Shown one piece after another: positions 47,963 through 59,600 of a DNA stretch of 64,000 nt (the first letter of the stretch is position 1; each line of letters starts with the position of its first letter). The position numbers and the translations under genes are program-made. Under the pieces are notes generated by a model. It was not told the DNA's origin and did not search any database. It was given only the letters and a program-made list of their open reading frames with translations. Source of the DNA: Wuchereria bancrofti (taxonomy: Eukaryota; Nematoda; Chromadorea; Rhabditida; Onchocercidae). Location: contig SSBO01000002.1 of the NCBI GenBank assembly GCA_005281725.1, positions 386,902-450,901 of the forward strand, written 5' to 3'.

Positions 47963-50900
47963 ATGGTCGTTGAATCAGTATTCAGCCGTTTGCTTGCTGA
48001 ACTTGATGATAAATTTACCGGTTTGGATCATTGCATCAAGTATCGTATTTTGAAAATTACCTGTTGAAATTTATCTTTGTATTAGCAAACATGAAGTGTT
48101 TTTTTTTAGAAAATTTTTGCTCGGTCCATTTTCAATTTTCCCAAGTTTTATTAAGGTGTTAGGCAATTTATATAGACCGAAGCGTTTTATGTGATTTTTT
48201 TATGGGCATGTTAGAGTGGACTTTATCTCAGTTTTGGAAAGAAATATTCTCTCAAAAAAAAGAACTTTTCATCTTTGAAATCTTCTTGTTTATTTTAGAT
48301 GCTTCTATTTTTCTTTTTTTTTTTTAGTAAATTGCATGAGATTGTAAAACGTTTCGTGAAAAGCAGAGAGGGTGGTTCAGCAGTTGTTATCGGACCTAAA
48401 TCATCTGGCAAACGTTCAATTATATCAAAGGTTTATTATTATTCATTGCTATTTTTTCTTTTTACTTTTTCTCAATAAATTAGAATGATCTCTGGATTAC
48501 TTTGGTTTTTCGCAATACATCGCAGCTGAATATTGTTGAAAAAACATTGAAGCTTCTCTGTGCTTGATTTTGGTTTTTTTTTTTTTTTTTCAATATATAG
48601 AAGCAGAACAAAGTTTCAGAGAAAGGTTTTTCCTTTCCTGGTCCTTCTCACTTCCTGTTTCCTGCTTTTTGCTTTTTTTTCCTTCTTTTTTTCGTCAAAA
48701 AATTTTGTTTACACGTAAAGGCCACAAATTCTTACTGAGAGCAAAGAAGAATTATTTCTTTCAAGACATCATTTATTCTTCCATATCGCTTACCTTTTTA
48801 TCAGGTTGTGATGGATTATGCAGATGATATGGAAGTACTTTTCATCGATGGATTAATTCTAAAAAATGATACTGATGCACTAAAAGTATTTGATTCATCT
48901 GAATCTGAGTCGGTATTGTTTTTTCGATTTTTATTAAAATTTGATATTGCTTTTTGTTTTTTTGTTTTACCGAATTATCTTTTTTTTCCAAATTTCATTG
49001 AAGAATATAATCTACATATTTTGTTGATCATACTTTTGTCATTACAAATTTTGTGATGTTGTTGTTTTATATGTTTTATTATCAGAACTTATTATAACTG
49101 TAGTACAGGAGAGGATATACTTTAATTGTTTGACCATATTTACTTTCTTCTGTTCCAGGAACAGCTACAGTTTGTTATCGTGTTTAATTTTGATCAATTT
49201 ATAACGCGAGGTCGACAAACTCTTCTTTATACACTTCTAAATGCATCACGTTCTGGATCTGTCTTTGTGCTTTGTGTTAGCTCTCGTCAGGTAAGCTTTG
49301 GAAATAAATCTATTAGTTGAAGCGTATTAATTTTTTATTTTAAAATTTTGTGTCACAAAGGAATTATATATCATCATCATAAAACATTCTAAAACAACTT
49401 TTATACATTGGTTTAGGCAAGTAACTAATTTTATCGATTTTTTTGGAAGTCATAGAATTTGAAAATAGTCTGGAAAGTTTCGAATTTGGATGAATTGAAT
49501 TTTAGGATTGTACTGAATTGCTTGAGAAACGTGTACGTTCACGTCTTTCTAATGCGTTTATATCCTTTGCTTTGTCATCTGTATCATTCGATGACTTTAC
49601 AAAAGCATTTGCAATATTTCTACATACTAACTTAAAGAAATATGAGCAGAATAATGGCCTCATCCAGGTACGTATTAGTTCTTCCAGTTTCAGTTTGAAT
49701 TATAAAAATAATTATTTTGTATTGATCGCGTTTAACTTACGCATTGGAATGAACGCAGAAAAAGAGCTTGGATCTTATAGAATAAATTTGTGGCTTTAAA
49801 GAGATTATCATTTTTGAATTGTATGAAGAATTTCAATCATTCAGCATTTTTTGGGTAACAAATCAAGGATAAAATAGGAGACGGGAGTTGAAAATAGAAG
49901 AAACTGTAATATTATCTTTCTTTTAAGTGCTGAAATTGAGAGATGTTTTAAAATATATATGTATAAAACAGTAATTACAGGCATTCATTGCCGATGAATG
50001 CGTAGAACATAAATTGCGCGAAATATACGATGAAACACGAAGTTATTGCATTCTAAAACAAATCACAGCTACGTTTCTGTGTTTCATGGACGCAGAGCAT
50101 ATCAAAAGTCTTTCAAGTCCTCACGCATCGCGAATATTTGTTGAAGCAAAAAATGCTGTTATTGCTAATGAAGATACGATGAAATCGATCATTTTAAGTG
50201 AGAATTGTTAAGTTATTAATAAATTCAAAATTCTTTTCCTTTACAAATATGCAACTTTCTTCTTAGACATCTCTCTCTGTTGGTTTAATACGGCTCCACC
50301 AATAGGTTAGCATGTTTATTCTAACACGCTAGATAAATAACATACATATGTTTGAATAAAGTTACTGGTAAAATAGCTTAAATCAAAATTTTTGAGTATA
50401 TTTTCTCAAAATTTATCAAAATATTAGGTTTGCTATTTCTTATCTTTCTGAAAATCTATTGTAAAATATTCAGAAGCTATCTATTAGGAATATATTACTT
50501 TGCATAATAGAAACAGGAAATCTGGATGATATCCTCGGACTTTATCATTATCCATCGTTTAGTACCAGATATCCGCCAACTTTCTGCTCCTCTTTCAGGC
50601 TTGACATTGCGACAACTGTGTCTTTTATTATGTTGTGTTCGTTTGGTGCGTTATCAGCGACGGCAGGATTTTACATTTCGTGAAATTATACTAGGTTCAT
50701 AATGCTTACTAACTTTAGCTCCCTTTTTCAATTAAACTCCAACTTTATTTACATTTTTACACTTTTTCATACTTTTCTTTCCAGTTTTTACACTTTTATA
50801 TCTTCATTTTTAACTGCTATTTCGAATCAGATATCGGTATTGCTTATTTCTGAATTCCCTACAAAATAACATGTCTAATTAGTTTATAAATAGAGAAGCG

Positions 50901-51495
50901 TAATACTTTATAATAGAAATGTCAGAATTAAATGCTTGCTTTGGCAACTAGAAATGAGATTAGTTATATTCCTTTCATTTACTTAATTTTAATTCTATTT
51001 AATTCCAGATTATCGTAAATTGGTCAACAAATATCTGCCAACACTGAATGTAAAAGATGACTTAATTCTACTGAAGGAACTAGATACATTGTGCAGTCTT
51101 ACAGTGTTAGAAGAAAGAGAACAATGTGGGCAGCTATTGTTTAGGCGAACATCTGTGCAGGTAATTGTTCTTCTATAAGCATCTAATAAGATGCCGAGAA
51201 TATCTTTAACAAAATGTTATGATGTTATATTAAGACCGATTATGTTACTAAAAATTTTTAGCATCATAGCAATTGTTATTTAAAAAGTTGCAAATCTCCT
51301 GATAATTAGTATGCTTTATTCAAATTAATATGAAAAGGACTTTGATTATTTGATTTTTCTTCTTTCAATTTTTTCCTTTTTTTTTTGTGAAAGGTGTTTT
51401 TTCAGGTTGATATCGATTTAGTGCTAAGTTGTGTGAAGGAATTTACACCTCTTCCAACGGCTTTAATACACTGGATAGATAATCTTGAAAAATGA
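47963..51495 (+). CDS. orc-4: Origin recognition complex subunit 4 (ORC4)
   Basis: Exons 47963-48039, 48328-48430, 48805-48912, 49159-49290, 49506-49667, 49981-50197, 50599-50694, 51009-51160, 51406-51495; all phases agree, 378 aa (human ORC4 is 436). It aligns with ORC4 along its length: the P-loop region VVIGPKSSGKRSIISK (Walker A at 48-55), VLFIDGLILKNDTDALK, the central IVFNFDQF..RQTLLYTLLNASRSG, the sensor/arginine-finger region ELLEKRVRSRLSN, and a C-terminal winged-helix part from TLRQLCLLLCCVRLVRYQ to FREIILDYRKLV. ORC4 is the AAA+ subunit that supplies the arginine finger to ORC1 in the complex that marks replication origins. Walker A has Arg in place of Ser/Thr after the Lys, and the Walker B Asp-Glu pair is not conserved. 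The exon 1 donor (AA|GTATCG) was chosen because it alone gives the right phase. Confidence 0.9.
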
Positions 51496-53970
51496 AAGAG
51501 CTAATAAATGGATCTTAGGCAATATAATGGTCGGATCTCCTACTGTATGATTTTCACTGGGTGCGTAATGCAAGAATATGTTAAAGATTCTTGTTCCATT
51601 TATACCTACGATCTTCTACCTTTAACAAAAATGCTTTTATCTTCGCGTAATATATTCTGATGGAAAAATTGATTTTCAACATATTCGACTTCAAATCTTG
51701 CATCTTATCTTACATTTTACAGTATGCTATGCGAATATTGTAGAGTTAAGGAGATTCACCTTCCCAATTCTATCGTTTTTTTCTTCGTCAGTTTTCTAGA
51801 AATTTTTATACGGTGCTTTTATCAACTGATTGTTCTGTATACATTGTTTCAGTTTGTTAGATATTATCATGTTGTCATTATGTTACCGATATATTTAATT
51901 TTTCTTATATCACAACTGCTAATTCTTTAGTCTCATGTTTTTGTTGTCAGTTAGTTGCCAGTTTTATCGAATTAAGATTACAAAAAATGAATTTTCTTCA
52001 TTTACTTTCTTTAAAAATTTGATTATAAATGATACTTAGAAAACGATACTGTTTAATATTGTTTAAAGTAAGAAAAATACTTTGCTATCTTTTCGTTTGT
52101 CAGGTTAGTGTTACACTTCGTTATATTTTGAACTATCTTACAATTCTCCATTCTGAGTAGTCCGGTATTTTTGTGCAGTGTTAAATTATGGGTCCTTTAT
52201 ATATTGCTTTTTTTTGGATGCATTTATTGATTGTTTTTATTTGTGAATATCGAGAAAGCTTGTACAGCTTGTGATACATTCTATTCCTGTTTATGTTTTG
52301 TCTTCAATAGTGCGGAAGTGCGCTACACATTATTTTGTGAAAGATAAGGATACATTCTTTATTTATTCAGGCATAACTTTTATGATAAATTTTTTTAGAT
52401 TATTTAGGTGCGATGTTTAATATATATATATATATATAGTTAAAACAAATTAATCTTTTACTTAGTATTCGCTTTAATTTCGGAGGAAAATGTGAACTTT
52501 GATTAACTTGCAACGAAATGAGATAGGTCAATATTTGATGTAAGAATAAACTTATTAATTTTTGTTCTATAGAGAGATAATGCGCTTGATAGCTTTGAGA
52601 ATAGAACATTTCAATTTTATTAAACTAAAGTTTAATAACAATAAAATTAGGGAATATATTCGGGTAATATCAGCTATTATGAAATGGTTGATGCATTTAT
52701 GGTTCTTCCTAGTAGCAAACTATGAAATTTACTCTGTGCTTGTATTTGTCTATATTGAGAAATGGAAAAATGAAGTGATGATAGACTCGTAATTTTAATA
52801 TTTTAGTTAATGCATGATGAGTTGGTGTCTTAGTGAAGTGGGCGGTGTGTGAATTCCGCCAGTTGAATGGTGGTAAGTTCAGTGCCGCATGATGACTATT
52901 ATTTGCTACTCTTGATGTGATTATGATGAAGCAAATGTATAACCACCATAATACTGGGAACTGATGGCGCTTATGAGTAAAAAATGTTTGTATTTATAAA
53001 TGTTTCGAAATTGTTTCATGCATAACAATGATTTAAAAAGAAAATTCCAATACTTTATTATACTTCATAAATAAATGCAATTTTCTTTTCTTAGATTTAT
53101 TTTAAGGATACATTTTTGTAATTAATACAGAGGTAGGAATTTTCCATATCTCTGAATCTAATTCAGTTGTTCGCTAATTTCGATAAGTGATGGTAAATAC
53201 TACTTGTCACAAAGGATACCAGAAATTCTTTTATGTTTGAAATATATATCGTAGCATCATGAAAAAAAAACAATTAAGTAATTTGGCTTAATAGCAACTT
53301 TTATAGCAATCACTTATCACTATCACTGTGTTTTCGTTGTTATCATCATCTATCGATAGCATCATGGAAATGAAGTGATAAAGATATGAATGGTTACTAA
53401 TAATTTTTTGAAAACTAAAATTTACATTTTGTATTTCGAATCTTTCTTATTAAAAGGAAAATGTTTAGGATTTTTGTCGCAATTTAAACCATTTTCCAAA
53501 GCCATTTTCACATTGCAAGTAGTAGTCTTTAGTCTATCTTAATTTCAAATGATACATCTTCCAATAGCATCCATAAAAAATTGTGAGAAAGGAAAAGAAA
53601 TGTAGATTTCGATGCAATATGTGTACTCAATTAATTTTAAATAGCAGTAAATAGTGTTCCAGATCGTCTGGAATTTTCTTTTGCTTGGAGATTTGAAAAT
53701 TTTCAAGATTTTCAAAATTTTTGAGGGCTTTTAAAGTTGAGAAATGAAATTACACTAAATTTAGGGATTAAAGTTTGAAAACTGATTACTTCAGGGTTTC
53801 ACATGCTGTCTTTACAAATTTAATTACGATAAGGGTTTAATTCGTTTTTTTTTCTTTTTTTCATTTGAAAACATAATGACACCAAATTGCGACTTTTACT
53901 AAATTTCAATTCTTAATTTATATTTTCAGAGATTCAATTTCAAACTTGTATTTTCAGATTTTTTGTTAAA
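51496..53970. other. Intergenic region between ORC4 and ADAT3
   Basis: About 2.5 kb with no gene supported. Contains a TA dinucleotide run at about 52422-52438. A 76-codon plus frame at 52562-52792 has no splice context, no homology that I recognise and ordinary AT-rich composition. TTTTCAG ending at 53957 is a strong acceptor 13 bases before the ADAT3 start and suggests spliced-leader addition. Confidence 0.5.
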
Positions 53971-56195
53971 ATGACATACACAGAAGGAGAACCAGGTTGT
54001 TCTGGTTGCTGGAATTTAGTTAATGAGCAAGAAGATACCAGAAAAAAAGTAAAAGAAAGAAAGTTAGTTAGTTTGCTTTTTCCTGTGAAAATCTAATTCA
54101 TAAGTTTTTGTTGTCTGGTTCTTGATAGTTGCTCAATTTTTTCGCAAATTTTTGTCGTTTTTATTAGATATACTTCCTAGCTGTTCTGGAAAAAAAAAGA
54201 TTTTGGAATCTTACGCACAATTAATTTCGAAATTCTCTCTTGATGCAGATTAACATGAAATTATCTGTAGGAAGATGTTTTAGATTTGCCCTCTGACAAA
54301 TTATATAAAGTAAAATAAATTTGTGTAATTTTAAAATTTATGTTTCAATCTTTTAAAAACAATTTGCAAAAAAAAAATTTTTTTCTTTTTCTGATATTGA
54401 AATTAGAGATTCTTTATATTTATATACTTAAGTTGATAAAAAATCTTTCTTTTTTTCTTTAAAATGAATAGCTTCTGCTTGTATATTAATATATTTGATA
54501 TCTTAATATTTAAAAATAATATTTTAATATTTAAGGTTCATCATTACACCAGTGCTTCGGAAAGAAATAATGTGTGTTGAATTACCGCTCATTGAATATT
54601 ATGCAGTATGTGTGAAAGATAAGTGCAAAATTGGGTTACTATTACAAATTTTGCCAAATATGCCATCAGAAGCGAATCATTTAAAACGTATCAAAGATGG
54701 ATTAGTTCTTATCCAACCAGCAAATGATCCACTGTCACAGGTAATTCCTTTAACTTTACATTTGCTTTCATTCATATGAGAAATATTTGTTTACATCAGG
54801 ATTTATCAGATGGTGGTGAAAGTTGTAGACAAATTATAGAGGTGTTGTCGTCCGAAATTATTATTATCATGCTTTTTTAAAAGAAACTTGAAATTATGTT
54901 ATCCATTTAAAGTCATAAAATACTTATTTTGATAGCTTTAATTTGATTTTTTACATTTTTGAATAGAAACGAGCTTCTATCGATTTATTTCTAGAAATTA
55001 TGAATAGTTATCATTTGCATTTTTCAGGAATTTATGACGAAACTTCAGACTACGCTTCCAGATATTACCATTATAAAAGTGAAAGTTCCTTTACATAAGC
55101 CAGTAACAAGGAGACAATTTTTATGGGCCAAGCAACATTGGCCTACAGCTTTTCATCCAAACAAGCAATATGAGGCGTTATTGAGTGGGAACTTTTTCAC
55201 AATTGATGAATACCAAAAAATTATTGGTTTCTATTTGGAATCGGAAAAGGTTTATACTTATTTGTATTTAGACCTGCGACAGTTAATTACTAAAGACTTT
55301 AACTAGCAAACACATTAAAATGGATTGATGAATTAATTATACCCATCCGATCCTGTTCTTGATAATTAAGTGAACGTTAAGTAACTTCAGGACGTATGAT
55401 TATCCTCATAGTTTTTCTAGAAATTAATCAAACTTAATTTTTAGTTATTGATAGTACATTTTTCGTCTATTGCAGAATAATAATAGCTGAGGAATCATTT
55501 ATTGTTATCTTTAAAACTTTGAATTATTAAATCTAACTGAAAAAATCAGAAAGCTTTTGTTTTCGGAGCAAATGAACTGTTCTTTCATCAAATGAAAAAA
55601 ACTTTTTACAGATTAGTAACGGTGGTTCAGGCTGTGTTATTGTAGATTTGAGAGGTGAAGTTGTTGCAAAAAGTGGTAACCGGAATATACCTCTTGGACA
55701 CGCAGTTATGGCTGCAGTTTCAGATCTTTGCGAAAGGCATCGCACTAAGCAAAGTAAATTTCTTGCATCTGAATTAAATAAATATTAGCAAAAGTGAAGA
55801 CTTATCTTTCTCTTATTATCATATCACATTGCTTAATATAATTTTTGAAATTTATATATGGTTAGCACTGTTTACAAGAGATTTGCAGTTGTAGAATAGC
55901 TGAAAAAATCTTATGTTAGGCTTTTACTTTTCATTTTTCCTTTTTTTTTTTTGTGAGAATTAGCATGATCATTTCAGGTGACATACTGCAATATCTTGGT
56001 ACAGGATTTGATGTTTATCTGACAGATGAACCGTGTGCAATGTGTGCTATGGCTTTGGTACATTTTCGTGTTGGACGAGTATTTTATGGAAAACGTGCCC
56101 CTTTACATGGAGTATATGAATCGTGCTGGAGAATTCAAGAAGAAAAATCACTAAATCATCATTACATGGTCTTTCGGATAGATGAATTTATCTGA
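53971..56195 (+). CDS. ADAT3: tRNA adenosine deaminase non-catalytic subunit (ADAT3/Tad3)
   Basis: Exons 53971-54062, 54536-54740, 55028-55249, 55612-55753, 55978-56195; phases agree, 292 aa. It has the N-terminal ADAT3 region (VPLHKPVTRRQFLWAKQHWP and TAFHPN) and a C-terminal cytidine/deoxycytidylate deaminase-like domain. The zinc site has His203 in HAV (203-205), with Val where catalytic deaminases have Glu, and TDEPCAMCAMALVHFRVGRV (236 onward) supplying the two Cys. The Val substitution is the hallmark of ADAT3, which partners the catalytic ADAT2 to make inosine at wobble position 34 of tRNAs. AATAAA at 56360-56365 is a likely polyadenylation signal. The donor at 54063 was chosen over GTAAAA at 54049 because only it is in phase. 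Confidence 0.93.
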
Positions 56196-56674
56196 TGTAT
56201 AATCTTGATGTATTATTTTTATGGAATTATATTACATACTTTGAAATTGTACTTTTTTTTTTGCTAGATAAAATAACTGTATTTTATTAAAAGTATTCCA
56301 TGTATAAAGCTTATATTCGTAATCATTTGCTAATATAAGTTCTCTAATGTAAAATTAGGAATAAAATGGAATCTTCTTCAAGCAATATAATATCATTATG
56401 TCGTGTAAATTCTCTTGAATAAAATGATTATGTTACAATTTTTTAAACTTTTCAGTTGGAATGTGTTCCTGTTTTTACTTTGCGTATATGTGCATGTGAT
56501 AATACACGTAAACATGTATTTCTGACGACAAATCACTTATGACATTAACATTTACACTCATTTAATGATATTATGGTTAGGTATGATTGTAGATTACGTG
56601 ACGTATTACTCGTAGTTATCATTTGAGTTACTTTCACACAATTTCTTTTTTTTTTTTTTTTGTAGAATTTAAAA
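56196..56674. other. Short ADAT3-AASDH intergenic space with an AG acceptor
   Basis: About 480 bases holding AATAAA signals (56360-56365 and about 56419) and, at its end, a run of 18 T then GTAG (AG at 56664-56665), an acceptor ten bases before the next start codon. A tail-to-head arrangement with a poly-T acceptor is compatible with a nematode operon, though the spacing is longer than the usual 100-bp C. elegans gap. Confidence 0.5.
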
Positions 56675-59600
56675 ATGTCAACGGCACCAATTGCGAAAAC
56701 ATTTTCAATGATATATGTGGATGAAAAGGATAATTCAATTGATATAGCACTGAGTTATACTGATATTATGAATGGAATATCATTGATTGCAGAGAAATTA
56801 ACTTCCTACAGGAATTGTCTCATTGCTATCATTCTTCCTAAGCATCCTGCATTTGTTTCTGCAATTCTTGGGTTTAATTTCCATCTTCTTTACTCAAGCT
56901 TACTTACTTTTTATACTTTATCAGTTTAAACTTGAGTTTTATCATCAATTTTTAAAATTACTATATTTCATTTATCCCATGTTTTTCGTTTTGTTTTAAA
57001 AAAGCAAGAAAATTACCTATCTTTAGTAAATGCTGGAATTGTTAGATTAGATATTGACATGACTTTTTTTTTTTTTCTTCAAATGACTAACAAATAAACT
57101 TAGAAACATGTAAATATTATTGGAATGCTGAATAAATAAGGAACTCTTTTTTTTTACTATTATTTTTTTACTATTTAATAAATTTTACACCAAAATTAGC
57201 TTATTGAATTTTCAAAATGCTTATATATTTTAAATTTTCAGAGTTCTAGAAACGAAAAATTGTTTCGTTTGTTGTTCAAACATTGAAACAGCAAATAGTT
57301 ATCGTAGTGCTATGGTATCTTGCATCATTTCTACAATTGCTACAAACGATAATCAATTATCAATTAATATACATGGTCTACAAATTTATTTCCATCACAA
57401 TGGATATTATTGTTTGGATGAATTTGGAAAGGATAAATTATGCTATTTAATTACCACGTCCGGTACATTAGGAAAACGAAAAGAAGTTTTTGTTCCGCAT
57501 AGTTGTATAATGCCTAATATTTGGGATTTCAGGTTAACATTTCAAAAATTTTCAACTATTTTCTATAAAAGAATCATTGATAACTTAAAATATTAGATTA
57601 CATCACAAATTTTATTATTTTGTTGAAAAAAAAAAGCATTGAAAAGTATTTTTGTTAATTCTAATATAATCATTGTTCTTAGATGAAATTTTGATCAAAA
57701 ATAGTTGATTTTTTTTTCTGATATTAGCAAATTTTTTTTCTTATACATTCAATGCTATGTACAGTTATGTAATGAAGAATTTAATAGAATAAAAAGTTCA
57801 CAAATTATTATTAGTTAATGATTGAAATTTATAAGATTAAAACGTTTCCTTATTTTGAGAATAGCTTTAAATTCTTCTTCTTTTTTTAGTCGTCGATTTC
57901 AAATCACAACTGTTGATGTTATTCTTTTTGCTACGGCAGCAACATTTGATCCATTTGTTGTGGAAATTCTTTTAGCTGTAGTAAATGGTGCAAAATTATT
58001 GATTGTTCCGGATTCGTTTCGTTCCATACCATCGAAATTAGCCGATGCAATCTTAAAATATGATGTTACCTTTATTCAGGTTAGATTTTCAATTCTTTTT
58101 TCATTTATATTATATTTAATCTAAAAATTATTTATTTAATAGTAATTCAAAATTTGATTTTCAAATTTTTATCTATAAGAAGATTATGAATGAAAACGAA
58201 TGAAGAGAAGCTTATGCTAATCGATGTTCAGATCTCTGTTTATGGTAAAGAAGGAAATTGTGGATTGTTTCAATTATTTTCCTGTCTTTTTATCACTAAT
58301 TTTGGTGTAATATCAGCTTTTAGAGTATTCTTAGAATATACCGTCATTACATTAATGCAAGATTGTGTTTTCAGTTTTTAATTTCTTCATGAATTTTAAT
58401 ACTACATTATCCATTTTTGCGCTAAATAGAATGAATTTAAAATTAAACTTTATTTCAGATGACACCATCACAATTGAAAATTCTACCTCATAATGCTTTA
58501 ACAAAAATTTTTGTTGGTAATTCAACCGTACGAACAGTAATTCTGGGTGGTGAAGCATTCCCTATAAATTTTATTAAACGTTATCATATTAATCATGAAT
58601 TCATCAATTTTTACAATGTGTACGGAGTTACGGAAGTATCTTGTTGGGCGTCTTGTTATAGAATTGACTGGAAGTAAGTTTTTAAGTTAATGAATTAGTT
58701 CAAATAAAAGTAGAACAGTCAGTAAGGAAGATACAATTCAACATTTAGAGAAACTCGTGTGGAAATTGGTGAACCATTATTGGGTACGAAATTTAATGTT
58801 AGTGAAACAGGCGAATTACTTATTGGTGGTTCAAGACGATGTTTTATAAATGGTAAATTATCTGCAGCTTGGTTTCCCACTGGTGATATTGTTGAGCTTA
58901 CAGAATTGGGAAAAATCTATTGGTGTGATCGATTTGATGATCAGGTTTGTGATAATAATCAGATTACTTTGGAAATTCTTTTTCTCTTTTTTTTTCAATT
59001 TTCTATTCTTGATAATTTTGCATACAGCTAGCTGTTTATCTCAGCTAATAATTTTATGAAAAATTGATTTGAGCATCTTATTTTTAAGCTTTCGAATATA
59101 AAAACACTATGTTGGTAATTGAACAAAGTGCAAATTACGAAAACGGCAACAATTTTTTTTTTAGCAAAACAAGCTAATACATGATGATTCCAAAATTTTG
59201 ATATGATCAGAAAATGGAAGAAGTAAATAGAAACAAATACTATTGTTTCTCATCAAACTTATACATGAAGCACTCGTCTATTTGTATAAGTATCGGACAA
59301 TTATTGTCTAATCAATCGCAATTCTTTCAATGCATTGTTATTTTTCAGCAAAAGATTAATGGGATCAATGTAAGTTTATCAGGATTGGCCAGAAAAGCGG
59401 AAGAATATGATGGCATTCAATCAGCTTTAGCTTTACGTCGTGAACAGTCTATCTTATTATTTGTACATATCAAAAATAGTGCAACAATACAAACGAATTT
59501 GTGCGAAAAGTTAGCAATTGGTTTACCAATGATAGTCATTTTAGTGGATAATTGGCCAATGACAAGAAATGGTTAGTGGATAATGAAAAAAGAGCAATTT

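Noticed and set aside
52562..52792. 76-codon plus-strand frame between ORC4 and ADAT3
   Set aside because: No recognisable domain, no splice or start context, and length within chance for this base composition.
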